The notes: generated from the letters alone by a model not told the origin. Shown: positions 9,486 through 18,912, counted from the first letter of the stretch. The stretch is DNA of 64,000 nt from UBA10161 sp041663445 (GCA_041663445.1 JBAYMR010000005.1:22874-86873), one strand, 5' to 3'. Made by a program: numbers and translations.

Positions 9486-10316
9486 ATGGCAAACAAATTC
9501 AAGGCTACGGCAGTAATCGCATCGGCAGTGCTCGTTATGGCATTTGCTGCACCAAAGATGGCAAATGCATCCAAGGCGGCATTCAGGCTGCCGGTGATGA
9601 ATGAAGACACCATCCGCACGGCGTGCCAGCCGGGAAATGGCAGCAAGGCAACGCCATATGCCGATGCGCTTAAGGGGTTCGAGGCGCGACTGGCAATGGC
9701 GTATAAGGCGCTCGGTGTGGAAGCCCCAGCCAACAGCAATACCAGGGAGACAGGCATCTCTGCAAAATCGGAAGCGCAAACCGCGCTTTCGGAAGTCAAG
9801 GGGAAGATAGGCGCCATAAAATCCGCATCGGACAGCGCGGGAATCGCAAATTTCTTCGGTCTTTTGGGCGAGTACGGCAACGTGCTTGGGAAAGATGGGA
9901 TAAACGAGGCGAAAGCTGCTTTCAACGCCAAGATGGCTGAGCTGGGCGCGGCTCCTGTGAAAACGAATGTGGCAGCAGATTCCGCGCAGAAGCCGCAGGA
10001 AGTTCCGGCAGCAGTAACGGCGGATTCAGCGCCGCAGACCGGGGCACAGGCGCAGCGGACGGAAGAGGTTGCAGCGGTACAAACGGGCGCACAAGACGGT
10101 GCGCGCGCAGAGATTGCGGCGATAAGGGCGGAGCTGGACTCGCTGAACAACGGGTTGAAGACGGCAAGCGACTCCACGTTTGCAATCGTTGAAAATAGGA
10201 TAGTCACAGCTGAAGGCAAATGCGCAGGCAGCCTCGAGGCAGATGCGCCGCTTGCAGAGGAATTCACGGAATTGAAATCATACTACAACGCAGTGCGCAT
10301 GAGCGCAAAGGAGTAA
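9486..10316 (+). CDS. Secreted, helix-rich hypothetical protein
   Basis: 276 residues from the ATG at 9486. This start is preferred over the in-frame ATG at 9468 because it begins a classic signal peptide (Asn-Lys, then hydrophobic ATAVIASAVLVMAFA, ending near ANA-S). A TATA box (tttataaa, about 9446-9453) sits at the right distance for a short leader. The mature part is Ala/Glu/Lys-rich and helical, with a central Ala/Gln/Thr linker (about 165-205) and two Cys that could pair. Followed after 11 bases by the next plus-strand gene. Function unknown; likely surface or cell-envelope. Confidence 0.7.
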   Translation: MANKFKATAVIASAVLVMAFAAPKMANASKAAFRLPVMNEDTIRTACQPGNGSKATPYADALKGFEARLAMAYKALGVEAPANSNTRETGISAKSEAQTALSEVKGKIGAIKSASDSAGIANFFGLLGEYGNVLGKDGINEAKAAFNAKMAELGAAPVKTNVAADSAQKPQEVPAAVTADSAPQTGAQAQRTEEVAAVQTGAQDGARAEIAAIRAELDSLNNGLKTASDSTFAIVENRIVTAEGKCAGSLEADAPLAEEFTELKSYYNAVRMSAKE

Positions 10317-10327
10317 GGGGTGGAAAC

Positions 10328-11824
10328 GTGTCAACAACAATACCATTTATTTTTGCTGCCGGAGCAGCGGCCTTGCCGGCTCCGAAGCCAGCCATCACAG
10401 TGCAGATAAAAACACAGGAAAGTGGAAAAGCCACAATCGCATGGAAGGACGCCGCCGCGCTTTTCCAGAACAAGGAGGTAACGGGCACCAGGGAAGGCGT
10501 CTCCGAAGGGACAAGGACAATCGGTTTTACCGACCCCGCAGGGAACCTCCGCGCGTTCGTGGTCAAGAAAGAGGTCATGCAGAAGTATTACGGCAAGGAA
10601 GGCGCGAAATTCGACAACGCAAATGAGTGGATTGCGTCGCCAAAGCAGAAAATAAAGATTGGCGGTGAGGGATTTGAGATAACCGCCATTGCGAGCGAGA
10701 GGGGCGCGTTCGTCATCAAGGTCGCGGAAAAGGACAGCACCGCACAAAAAGCGCAGGTAATCTACCTGACAAACGGGATTTACAGGGGCAAGAGCGGCGA
10801 TTTCGCGATGAACGTCAGCGACCAAGGAATAGGCACTGTGGAAAAGGACGGCAACGGCGGCTACAGCGCTGTGGCGCGCCTCTGGAATGCATACGAGGGC
10901 GCAAACACATATGCTGCGGGCATGGGATACCTTTCAGGGCAGGCGGCATCGGTTGAAATCACTAAGGAGGGCTTTTCAGCCAAGGTGGACACGCTGGCTG
11001 CGGTTGATTGCAGGTTCATAGGCATGCAGAAGGAAAGCCTCAAGGTGCGAGACAAGGCATATTCCAGCAGCAATTTCTTCGAGCAGTACGACGACGGCGG
11101 GGCGATTGTGGGGACAAACGACTTCACCGCGGGCGCAACGCACTATGTCTGCCCGGAAAGAACGATGGAGCTGTTCGAAAGACAGGACAGCAGCTTCAGC
11201 GGCTTTGAAAGCAAGACCCGCGTGCTGAAGTATGAATACGCGGTTTCAAGCGGTGAAGGGAAGACAGCTGCCGTGGAAAAGGGAAGGGCATATGCGGTAA
11301 TCGGCGCAGGCGAGGAAAGGAAGGGCGCGGCGCTTTTCATAGTGGGAAGCATGCAGGTGGATGGCTTCGCCTATGCGCTTACAGGCGAGAGCGTGGTTGC
11401 GCTTTCTCCACGCGTAAAGGGGGCGATAGGCAATTCCGGCGGGCAGGAAATAGGCTGCGCCTTCGCCAAGGGCCAGACATCCCAGTCATTTGCCCTTCTT
11501 AGCGTGGACAGCACTGATGCTTACGCGCGCGTGGGCAGGATATATTTCCCGGACAACGGGAAGGGGATAGAAATCAGGACCGGCTCCGATGTGATGCTTG
11601 GAAGCGCGCCAGCGCCGCTTTCGGCGAAGGAGCAGAGGCGCAATGAAAGGAAGGGCATAGTTCAGCCCGAGACCGGCCCCGCAAATATCTCCGACCTGGC
11701 ACTTGGAAGCAACGGGCTTTTCGTTATCCTTCCCGACAACAGCAAGACGTGCGTGCTGGGCTGGAACAGCGGCTTTGAGCAGCTGAGCCTGGCCAATGAA
11801 AACGACGCGCCAAAGCCAAAGTAA
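10328..11824 (+). CDS. Hypothetical protein, possible envelope component (498 aa)
   Basis: The GTG at 10328 follows AAGGGGTGGAA, a good ribosome-binding site, and lies 11 bases after the previous stop; an upstream extension to 10220 would overlap the previous gene and reads as noise. The N-terminus has a short hydrophobic stretch (TTIPFIFAAGAAAL) before a Pro/Lys region, perhaps a short signal or anchor. The rest is beta-rich with repeated patterns of Lys/Glu strands and Gly turns. No known motif seen. Probably cotranscribed with 9486-10316 and functionally linked to the divergent large surface genes; that link is inferred from position only. Confidence 0.65.
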   Translation: MSTTIPFIFAAGAAALPAPKPAITVQIKTQESGKATIAWKDAAALFQNKEVTGTREGVSEGTRTIGFTDPAGNLRAFVVKKEVMQKYYGKEGAKFDNANEWIASPKQKIKIGGEGFEITAIASERGAFVIKVAEKDSTAQKAQVIYLTNGIYRGKSGDFAMNVSDQGIGTVEKDGNGGYSAVARLWNAYEGANTYAAGMGYLSGQAASVEITKEGFSAKVDTLAAVDCRFIGMQKESLKVRDKAYSSSNFFEQYDDGGAIVGTNDFTAGATHYVCPERTMELFERQDSSFSGFESKTRVLKYEYAVSSGEGKTAAVEKGRAYAVIGAGEERKGAALFIVGSMQVDGFAYALTGESVVALSPRVKGAIGNSGGQEIGCAFAKGQTSQSFALLSVDSTDAYARVGRIYFPDNGKGIEIRTGSDVMLGSAPAPLSAKEQRRNERKGIVQPETGPANISDLALGSNGLFVILPDNSKTCVLGWNSGFEQLSLANENDAPKPK

Positions 11825-11840
11825 TTTTTTTCGGCAGCAT

Positions 11841-11925
11841 GCGGATGAGGCAACGCCTATCCGCTTTGCCATTTTTCCAGGGGCAAGCGCGCGCTAGCCG
11901 CATTCTTTTCCTAGGCAGGAAGAAT
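11841..11925. terminator. Two hairpins between convergent genes
   Basis: Between the convergent ends of the 498-aa gene and pgk. GCGGAT...ATCCGC encloses AGGC/GCCT (11841-11864, one bulged base). A second imperfect stem starts ATTCTT and ends AAGAAT (11902-11925). The layout suits bidirectional termination; not proven. Confidence 0.45.
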
Positions 11926-13151
11926 CAACAGCAGCCGCAATCGTGCCCTTCAGGGGAATTGTCCTCCACTATTTTCACGCCTGGAAGCTCCTCGCCGGAC
12001 AGGTATTCGATGAGCGCCTTGCCCGCCAGCGAAACATAGCCGAGCTTTGCTTTGCTTATCTGGAATTTGTCAAGCGCGGAGAGCGTGTGCCCGCCGCCGA
12101 ACACGGAGAACGCCTTGCTGGCTTCGATGGCCTTGAGGAGCGTGCGCGTGCCGTACTCGAACTCCGGCTTTTCATAAACGCCCGCTGGCCCGTTCATCAT
12201 CACCGTCTTGGCAGACGATATGCGCTTGGAGTACTCGGCTGCCGTTTTTTTGCCAATGTCCATTATGCCGCTTTTCGAAGGAAGGGAGGAGATGGGAATT
12301 TCCTTGCGCCTGCCGGCCTCGTCCACCGCAATGTCCTGCGGGAACAGTATCTTGCCAGGGTATTTTTCCAATAGCTCGCGCGCCTTTGGAAGGTAGGCAA
12401 TCGCCTTCTTTTCCTTCAGGAAGTCAAGAGTCTTGCCCAGTTCCTTTCCAGATGCAAGCACGAACAGGTTGCCAAGCACGCCGCATGTGAGCGCGCAGTC
12501 TATTTTCCCCTCGGAGAGCCAGTTCTCCATTATGCCGATGGAATCGTCTGGCTTTGCCCCGCCGAAGATGAAGACGGCGGGGTGCGCTGGCTCGCGCAGC
12601 TTGTTGAGGGCGGCAAGCTCGCGCTCCATCACCCTGCCTGCGACAACCGGCTTTTTGTAAAAGCCCACTATGGATGCCTGCGCGCGGTGCGAGGCGGAGA
12701 ACGCGTCCAGCACGAACACGTCGCAGTAGGGGGAAAGCTCCTTCACGAGCGTGGCGTTCGCGTTTTCCTCGATGGTCTTGTATTTTGCCTCGTCGTCAAG
12801 GAAGCGGACATTGTCAAGCAGGAGGATGCCGCCCGGCTTTAGCGCGCGGATGGCGTCCTTCGCCTTTTTCCCGCAAACGTCGTCCACGAACGCCACGGGC
12901 TTTTTCACCTCGGAGCCAAGAAGCAGCGCGTGCTGCGAAAGGGAGATGCAGTCGTAATCGCCCTTCCTTCCCTGGTGCGCAAGCACCACGACGCGCGCGC
13001 CCAAATCGGACAGCTCGCGCACCGTCTGCGCATGCCCGGATATCCTTTCGCCTTTCTCCACCGCAAGGGTCTTTTCGTCCACGGGCGAGTTCAAATCCAC
13101 GCGCACGAACGCAGTTTTTCCCTTGAAATTGTAATTGTCAAGCGTGAGCAT
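11925..13151 (-). CDS. pgk: Phosphoglycerate kinase
   Basis: Interconverts 1,3-bisphosphoglycerate + ADP and 3-phosphoglycerate + ATP in glycolysis/gluconeogenesis. Full-length at 408 residues. The substrate-binding start AFVRVDLNSP (residues 14-23), the LLLDNVRFLDDE block, the MNGPAGVYE hinge region and the C-terminal FGGGHTLSAL nucleotide-site segment are all present. The protein ends in an unusual Cys-rich tail (HDCGCC). Divergent from the membrane protein at 13206, with 54 bases between. Confidence 0.97.
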   Translation of the reverse strand: MLTLDNYNFKGKTAFVRVDLNSPVDEKTLAVEKGERISGHAQTVRELSDLGARVVVLAHQGRKGDYDCISLSQHALLLGSEVKKPVAFVDDVCGKKAKDAIRALKPGGILLLDNVRFLDDEAKYKTIEENANATLVKELSPYCDVFVLDAFSASHRAQASIVGFYKKPVVAGRVMERELAALNKLREPAHPAVFIFGGAKPDDSIGIMENWLSEGKIDCALTCGVLGNLFVLASGKELGKTLDFLKEKKAIAYLPKARELLEKYPGKILFPQDIAVDEAGRRKEIPISSLPSKSGIMDIGKKTAAEYSKRISSAKTVMMNGPAGVYEKPEFEYGTRTLLKAIEASKAFSVFGGGHTLSALDKFQISKAKLGYVSLAGKALIEYLSGEELPGVKIVEDNSPEGHDCGCC

Positions 13152-13205
13152 CCAACCACCGCAGGAAGAACTCGGCGAAAGTTTTAAACGCTTGAGCAGT
13201 GAAAG

Positions 13206-13994
13206 ATGCGTGTGGAGGGCGAAAACCGCATCTACACCGTTCTTTCACTCGCAGGCGGGCTGTTCTGCCTCGCTGCAAGCCTTTTTTTCGGCTCGGCACC
13301 CGCTGCCGCAGCAGGAGCGCTGTTCTTTTTCCTCTCGTTGCTTTTCTGGAAATACGGATATGCGCTTTACCCTTATTTTGCAAAGGGCGCGAAGATTGTC
13401 GAGGCCGGCAGGAACTTCGAGATACCCCCGTCGCAGGACGTGGTGGTGGGAAAGGAGGGCGGAAGCTTCCTTGCAACCATTTTCCTTTCCGCGCGCCTGT
13501 ATGAATCGGCCTCGGAAGGCAATGCGGCTGGTGCGGGAAAGATGTTCGAGAAGGCGATTTCATCGTCGGGCTTCCCGTTCAAGGTGTGCTGTCTGGTCTG
13601 CCCGCTTTCCCTGCGCTCCGAGCTTGACGAGATGCGGGAGAAGCGGAGCCTTGCCGAGTCGCGGCGGGGGAAATTGGCCACCGGGAAAGGCAATGAGTCC
13701 GAGCGCGCGCGCCTTGAGCGCGAGATTGCCATGTGGGGCAGGCAGATAGAAAGGCTCTCGTCGGGCGAGCGCCCGCTCGAGGTCGTGTTCTATCTTTCCA
13801 CCACGGCGGCGGGAAGGACGAAGGAGGAGGCCGTGTCCCGCGCGCGGGCGCAGTCGGAGGAGCTGTCCGTTGTTGTCGGGAGCGCGCTTTCCTGCGAGAT
13901 AACGCCAATGAAGGGGGAGGAGATGAAGCGCCTGTTCTGGTGGGATTTTTTCGGCCCGGTAAACAGGGAGGATTTGGCAGACCAGCTGTTCTGA
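13206..13994 (+). CDS. Hypothetical membrane protein with two N-terminal TM segments
   Basis: 262 residues. Two hydrophobic helices (about 9-30 and 32-55) are followed by a soluble alpha/beta region with a basic-acidic coiled stretch (about 140-185). The C-terminal part (VVFYLSTTAAGRTKEEAVSRARAQ) is vaguely like N-terminal domains of conjugation-type ATPases, but I would not assign it. A TATA-like agttttaaac (about 13175-13184) lies upstream, so the message probably has a short leader. Function unknown. Confidence 0.65.
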   Translation: MRVEGENRIYTVLSLAGGLFCLAASLFFGSAPAAAAGALFFFLSLLFWKYGYALYPYFAKGAKIVEAGRNFEIPPSQDVVVGKEGGSFLATIFLSARLYESASEGNAAGAGKMFEKAISSSGFPFKVCCLVCPLSLRSELDEMREKRSLAESRRGKLATGKGNESERARLEREIAMWGRQIERLSSGERPLEVVFYLSTTAAGRTKEEAVSRARAQSEELSVVVGSALSCEITPMKGEEMKRLFWWDFFGPVNREDLADQLF

Positions 13995-14019
13995 TTCCGG
14001 CTTTGCCCTGGGTTTTTTT

Positions 14020-14763
14020 CTACCGTGTTATTGCAAGCGCCAGCGAAAGCCCGCAGGCAATCGCGGCGCCTAGCAGGAACACGAGCGCCGCCTTTGCCTT
14101 GCCTCCGGCGCGGAGCGCGTCGGGCATCAGCTCGGAGAAAGTCACGAACGCCATTGCGCCCGAGGAGAATGCAAGCGCGAATGGGGTGGCAGGCGCCACC
14201 GCAGACAGGAAAAGGAAGCCGGCTATCGCGGCAAGGAACTCCACGAAGCCTGAAAATGCGCCCCAGAAAAATGAGTGGCGCGTGCCCAAGCCGTAAGCCA
14301 TGAGCGGCGCGGAAACGATAAGCCCCTCGGGAAAGTCCTGGATGGCCATCGTGCCCGCCACCAGCCAGCCAAGCTGGGGCGAGGCTGCGAATGCCGATGC
14401 TATGGCAAAGCCCTCGGGAATGTTATGGAGCGTGATGGTGCCCGCCAGGAGCGCGGCTTTCCTCTTTTCATTTTCCATGGGCGCGCGCCTTACAAAGGCA
14501 TGCACGTGCGGCAGCACGCGGTCAAGGGCGAGGAACGCGCACAGGCCGAGAGCAAGCCCTGCAAGCGCGACTATGTCGCCGGAGACCGCATGCGACTGCA
14601 GGAGCATCTCAAGCGCGGAAAAAGCCATTACACCCCCTGAAAATGCAGCAAGGAGCGCGAAGAGCTTTCCGCGCACGCCCTTCAGGGGAAGCACCAGCGC
14701 GGCGCCCGCAGTGGTGGCGGCAAACGCGAGCGATGCGCCTAGGAAGAGGTTGAAAAAAGCCAT
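14020..14763 (-). CDS. ZIP-family divalent metal transporter
   Basis: 247 residues from the ATG at 14763; an upstream extension to 14874 has no membrane character and is rejected. About eight hydrophobic helices. The two metal-binding signatures of ZIP transporters are clear: HNIPEG in TM4 and QDFPEG in TM5 (the second has Gln in place of His). A variable cytoplasmic loop after TM3 holds HVHAF. Probably imports Zn2+ or another divalent metal across the cytoplasmic membrane. Confidence 0.9.
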   Translation of the reverse strand: MAFFNLFLGASLAFAATTAGAALVLPLKGVRGKLFALLAAFSGGVMAFSALEMLLQSHAVSGDIVALAGLALGLCAFLALDRVLPHVHAFVRRAPMENEKRKAALLAGTITLHNIPEGFAIASAFAASPQLGWLVAGTMAIQDFPEGLIVSAPLMAYGLGTRHSFFWGAFSGFVEFLAAIAGFLFLSAVAPATPFALAFSSGAMAFVTFSELMPDALRAGGKAKAALVFLLGAAIACGLSLALAITR

Positions 14764-14806
14764 AAGAGCGCCTTGGGATTGGATTGGTTGGGGTGCCGCT
14801 TGCGGA

Positions 14807-15403
14807 CTAGCCAGCCTTGGCATACATGTTGCAAAGGTCAAAGTCAGCGCTGCCGGAAAGCGGGGCGCACACATCAGGCGCCTTCACCTGCTGGGCCACC
14901 TGCACGATGCAGCTTGAGCGCGTCGAGGTGTCGCCTATTGTCGTGCACTGCGCCATGTTGTTTGCAGCCACTGCCTGCGTGTAGGCCTGGGAATCGGCTT
15001 CGGACACTCCGGCTGGCGGGTTCACGGTTGCAGCTTCGGGCTCGGTGCCGGAGTCCGGCTGCCCGCCCACGATGGAAATTGCGTTGGTGCCGTTTATGCC
15101 GTAAGCATCAATCGCCCCGGAGATTGCCGCGAATACCTTTGCGCGCTCTTCGGGGGTCATCTGCTCAAGCAGCTTCTTTGCCGAGGAGTCTGACGAGTCG
15201 CGCAGGCACTTCTCCTTCTGCACGCTGTTGTTGAGGGAATAGCAGTCATACGGGTTTTGCTCAAGCACGGCATTCGTGTAGACGCAGTTTGCAATCGTGC
15301 TCATGGTCGAGTTTGCGCAGGCCGCCGGGATGCCGCCCTGGGTGCAGCCAAAAAGGGCGAGCAGCAGCGCGAGCGACAGGACGGGAAGGGTAAAATGCCT
15401 CAT
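14807..15403 (-). CDS. Cys-rich secreted lipoprotein
   Basis: 198 residues from the ATG at 15403. Signal peptide with hydrophobic core (LPVLSLALLLALFG) ending in a lipobox-like LFGC. The mature part carries about ten Cys in regularly spaced pairs at both ends (near CANSTMSTIANC, YDC, EKC and near QCTTIGDTSTRSSC, DVC, DLC), suggesting disulfide-stabilised helical repeats separated by a Pro/Ala linker. Family not recognised; envelope location is well supported. It is the upstream neighbour of the ZIP gene. Confidence 0.75.
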   Translation of the reverse strand: MRHFTLPVLSLALLLALFGCTQGGIPAACANSTMSTIANCVYTNAVLEQNPYDCYSLNNSVQKEKCLRDSSDSSAKKLLEQMTPEERAKVFAAISGAIDAYGINGTNAISIVGGQPDSGTEPEAATVNPPAGVSEADSQAYTQAVAANNMAQCTTIGDTSTRSSCIVQVAQQVKAPDVCAPLSGSADFDLCNMYAKAG

Positions 15404-15457
15404 GCATGCATTGTCGCTGCGAGAGTTTAAATTAATTCTCGACAAAAATGCGGCTTT

Positions 15458-16033
15458 ATGTTCAAAGACCTGTTTTACCCAAGGCAGGCGGTGCTTGTCA
15501 CCGCGGCCTCAAGCGAGAAATCGAACGTCACTGCGGTGGAGTGGATTACGCCCATCGGCGAAAAGCCGCCCATGCTTGCCCTGTCGCTCCACAACACCTC
15601 GCTCACGCTGGACCTGCTTTCCACGTCGATGGAGTTCGTGGTGGCAATCCCGACTGAAAAATTGCGCGACGCAGTATTGTTGTGCGGGGCGACTTCAGGG
15701 AAGTTCATAGACAAATTCTCCGAGGCGAACCTCACCCAGGTGAAGGCGAAGAGGGTGGCTGCGCCGCTCATCATGGAGGCGGCGGCAAACGTCGAGTGCA
15801 AGGTGCTCAATTACACGAGCGCGGGCGACCACACGCTGGTCGTCGGCGAGGTCGTGGAAGTCACGCTGTCGAAGGAGAACGGGGAATTCGCGCCTGTCAT
15901 GTTCGGGGTTGCTGAAAGGAAGGCCAAGGGGCAGGAAAAGCCAGCTGAGAGGGTTTTGGAAAAGTCTGAAAAGCAGCCAGACAGGGGGCAGGAAAAGCAG
16001 GCTGAGAAAGGTGCTCCTGAAAAAACGGCCTAA
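15458..16033 (+). CDS. Flavin reductase-like (FMN-binding) domain protein
   Basis: Residues 1-150 match the flavin reductase-like split-barrel family (DIM6/NTAB type): FYPRQAVLVTAASSEKSNVTAVEW at the FMN site, then a KFSEANLT region and a dimer-type beta barrel. Substrate unknown. The last ~40 residues are a charged, repetitive Lys/Glu/Gln tail, unusual for the family. The ATG begins the domain directly. Divergent from the lipoprotein gene, with about 55 bases between. Confidence 0.85.
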   Translation: MFKDLFYPRQAVLVTAASSEKSNVTAVEWITPIGEKPPMLALSLHNTSLTLDLLSTSMEFVVAIPTEKLRDAVLLCGATSGKFIDKFSEANLTQVKAKRVAAPLIMEAAANVECKVLNYTSAGDHTLVVGEVVEVTLSKENGEFAPVMFGVAERKAKGQEKPAERVLEKSEKQPDRGQEKQAEKGAPEKTA

Positions 16034-16052
16034 GCCTTGGTTCCCTGATTGA

Positions 16053-18065
16053 TTAATTGTAGCCGCATTCGAAGTAGTCATAGCTCCGGCTGTATTCGTT
16101 ATAGGGCCCGTTGATGCAGCAGGGAATCGCGGTGCAGCCAGTTGCAATGTAGTCGCTGAAGTTCGCATACCCTTCCTTGGGCTTTGGCACGTTGCAGTTG
16201 CCACCGAAATATTCTTGCCAGTGCATCCTATAGAACTCGGTGTCGCGGTCGGTGCAGAACCAGACCAGGTGCTCCGGAAAATATGTCGTGTATTTGTGGA
16301 AGTACTTGAAAGTGATTGCAGCAGTGGAGTTGTTTGCCGCGCTTGTCGCGTTGGTCGTGTTTTTTGCAGTGGTGTTGTTGGTTGCATTTGTGGAGTTTGT
16401 CGTGTTGGCATGAGTGGTGTTGGTTTTTACCGTAGTGTTTGTTTTCACAGTTGTGTTTGTAGTGTTGGTTTTCACGGTGCTGTTTGTTGTGTTGGTTGGC
16501 AGGGTTGTGTTGGCAGCAGAGGCAGGATTCAGAAGCGTGAGGTTTGCCGAAATGTTGCTCGGGAGCATGGCCAAGTACATCTTTCCACTGCAGTCTGCCC
16601 CGGACAGGTCGTTTGAAGAATAGTCGCCCGCCTTCCAATTGGAAAGCAGCGCGGGCAGGCGGCTGGCGTCGAATGCGCAGGTTCCGCTCGCACCGATTGC
16701 CGCCTTTGCCTGCGCAGTGGATGCCGCTTCCTGCGCCCGTATTTCAGTAATGGTCACCCCTCTTGCAAGCGCGGAGGCGAGCGTGGAGTCGCTAAGCTTG
16801 ACGGATGAATCCAACGTCAGCGAGTAAAGCGAGCATTTGCCTGTCTTGGATGCATTTTTTATTTCCATGTACGAGGTGCTGGAGATGAGCAGGCCCGAAA
16901 CGTCCACGACGGAGCTGTGGGTCACGTTTGCAGGCTGGCATGTGCCTGATGCCCGGATGAAGCAATCCATGTCAGTGCCGCAATCAATCGGGCTGGCTGC
17001 CAGCGGAACAGGAGTGGAAGGAGTGGCATTCTGGACCGGGGTGATGGGCTGGCTTGGCACCAAAGGCGCGCTGTTTGCAGGCGCTATCACAAAAACGTAA
17101 TATGCCCCGGCTGCAACCAGGATGAGGGCAAGCGCGATGATTGGCAGAAACTTCATTATTCCTGCCGCGGGTTTTGCTGGTGCGGCAGGCTGGGAGGGCG
17201 CCTGGGGTGCCGCTGGCGCTTGCTGGGCAGAGATGGGTTGCGTTTGCTGCGCCAAGGGGGATGCCGTGCCAGCAGGCATGGCGCTCGCACCCGGCCGGGA
17301 AGGGGCGCCTACAAATGTTGGAAGTGTTGATTGCCCCTGCGCAGCAGGCTGTGAGGAAGAGACTGGCGGCTGATTGGCAGGTGGGCGCGGGAAAATAGGC
17401 GGCCTTGCAACTGGCACGGATGGCGGTTGTACAGGCGCGCCCTGTTGCTGCGCAGGCGGAACTGGCTGCGAGGGCAGTGGCGAAGCAGGCTGCGCGCTTG
17501 CCGCTTGCGGCTGAAGCTGTTTTTTGCCAAATAAAGACGAGAAGAATGACTTTTTCTGGGCTGGAAGCTGGATTGGGCTTGCAGGCGGAATGGGGGATTG
17601 TTGGGCGGGCTGAAGAGGAGGCATGACAGGCGGCATTTGAGCCTGCGGCATTGCCGGCGCCTGCTGCGCGGGAGAGGCTGCGGATGGCGGCTGGGTGGTT
17701 TGCACGGCTTCAGGAGATGCAGACGAGGATTGCTGCTGGGTGGAAGAAACAGGTGCAGTTTGCTGCTGCGATGCCGCTGTCTGTGCAGATGATTGCGTTG
17801 CAGGCAGGGCAGGCGGGGCTGTTGCGGCAGGCTTTACCCAGGGGGGCGCAGTCTGGGCGGGCTGGGTTGCTGCTTGGGCTTGCGCCGCCTTGGCAGCTTG
17901 CGCGGCAGTGGGGGCAGCCAGCTTTTGGGATTTTATCGCTGAAAATGCGTCGGATACCGCTTCCTGCTTCCAGCCAACCGAGAGCAGCTGCTGGGTTATC
18001 TGGTCGTCATTCCTCTTGTTCTGGCGCGCTTTGAGGATGAATGCGATTAGTTTTTCGCTGACCAT
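16053..18065 (-). CDS. Single-pass membrane protein with Pro/Gln-rich linker and Asn/Thr sequon tract
   Basis: 670 residues from the ATG at 18065; a TTG at 18080 is less likely. Layout: an N-terminal ~50-residue helical domain (SEKLIAFILKARQNKRNDDQ...), about 250 residues of Ala/Gln/Pro-rich low complexity, one TM helix (near IIALALILVAAGAYYVFVI), an extracellular part, a dense run of N-x-T/S sequons (plus positions about 16320-16500), and a compact C-terminal domain with several Cys. This suggests an inside-N, outside-C protein with a heavily N-glycosylated stalk. A TATA box (aatttataag) lies about 35 bases upstream. Family unknown; surface role inferred. Confidence 0.7.
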   Translation of the reverse strand: MVSEKLIAFILKARQNKRNDDQITQQLLSVGWKQEAVSDAFSAIKSQKLAAPTAAQAAKAAQAQAATQPAQTAPPWVKPAATAPPALPATQSSAQTAASQQQTAPVSSTQQQSSSASPEAVQTTQPPSAASPAQQAPAMPQAQMPPVMPPLQPAQQSPIPPASPIQLPAQKKSFFSSLFGKKQLQPQAASAQPASPLPSQPVPPAQQQGAPVQPPSVPVARPPIFPRPPANQPPVSSSQPAAQGQSTLPTFVGAPSRPGASAMPAGTASPLAQQTQPISAQQAPAAPQAPSQPAAPAKPAAGIMKFLPIIALALILVAAGAYYVFVIAPANSAPLVPSQPITPVQNATPSTPVPLAASPIDCGTDMDCFIRASGTCQPANVTHSSVVDVSGLLISSTSYMEIKNASKTGKCSLYSLTLDSSVKLSDSTLASALARGVTITEIRAQEAASTAQAKAAIGASGTCAFDASRLPALLSNWKAGDYSSNDLSGADCSGKMYLAMLPSNISANLTLLNPASAANTTLPTNTTNSTVKTNTTNTTVKTNTTVKTNTTHANTTNSTNATNNTTAKNTTNATSAANNSTAAITFKYFHKYTTYFPEHLVWFCTDRDTEFYRMHWQEYFGGNCNVPKPKEGYANFSDYIATGCTAIPCCINGPYNEYSRSYDYFECGYN

Positions 18066-18123
18066 CAGACCACAGGGCAAATACGATATCCCAACTTATA
18101 AATTTGCCTGAGGAAAGAAAAAC

Positions 18124-18912
18124 ATGCGCCCGCTCGTAGTGATTGCCACTGAAAACCAGGCAAGCCTGAACATAAAAAATGCGCTTCTTTCCCTTGTGCC
18201 GGCTCTTCGGCAGCAGGGGACCGGCTTTTGGTCATCGCCTGAGTTTGACATGGCAGAGTACCCGGGCAGGATAATTGACATTGTGCCAACGCATGAGGCA
18301 GAATGCTATATTTTTGCAAGCACGCACAGGAGCGAAAGCGCAAAGCCGTGCTTTACCGCGCACACCCCGGGCAATTGGGGCGCGGCGGCCATGGGCGGCG
18401 AGCCGCGCACGCTGAACATCGCATCCGCTTCGCGCCTGTCTGCGGCAGTGCGCAGGATGAAGGAACTTTCAGATGCATCCTCCCTGAAATGGGAGGTTGC
18501 CGTGGAAGTGGACCACCACGGCCCGAGCCTGGGAAAGCCGGTGCTGTTCGTGGAGATTGGCAGCTCTGAAAAGGAATGGGGCATCCTGGAAGCGGGCATC
18601 ATCTGCGCACAGGGAATAATCGCAGCCGCCACCGCCGAGCCTGTTTCCGAGGCGTGCGTGGGGTTCGGCGGCACGCATTACTGCCCGAAGTTCACGCGCA
18701 CCATACTGTCAGGAGTTCCGCTGGGGAATATCGTTTCAGGCTACTCGCTGGAGAGGGACGGGGCGGATGGGGCAATGGTGCGCCAGGCAATCGAGAAAAA
18801 CGACTGCAAAATCTCGCGCGCCCTGCTTGACTGGAAAGGGATAAAGGGGGAAAAGAGGCGCGAGCTTGTCGCCTGCCTGGATGCGCTTGGCGTGAAGTGG
18901 GAGAAGGCGTAG
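18124..18912 (+). CDS. dtdA: D-aminoacyl-tRNA deacylase (archaeal DTD2 type)
   Basis: Hydrolyses D-amino acids from mischarged tRNA. Diagnostic segments: HTPGNWGAAAMGG, the EVDHHGPS motif and GFGGTHYCPKFT, in the correct order. Full length at 262 residues. First gene of a plus-strand run dtdA-priL-priS, although the 84-base gap to priL contains its own TATA-like attttaaacc. Confidence 0.92.
   Translation: MRPLVVIATENQASLNIKNALLSLVPALRQQGTGFWSSPEFDMAEYPGRIIDIVPTHEAECYIFASTHRSESAKPCFTAHTPGNWGAAAMGGEPRTLNIASASRLSAAVRRMKELSDASSLKWEVAVEVDHHGPSLGKPVLFVEIGSSEKEWGILEAGIICAQGIIAAATAEPVSEACVGFGGTHYCPKFTRTILSGVPLGNIVSGYSLERDGADGAMVRQAIEKNDCKISRALLDWKGIKGEKRRELVACLDALGVKWEKA

Noticed and set aside
10220..10327. 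A longer start for the 498-aa protein.
   Set aside because: It would overlap the upstream secreted gene out of frame, and the residues are shadow-like; the GTG at 10328 has a good ribosome-binding site.
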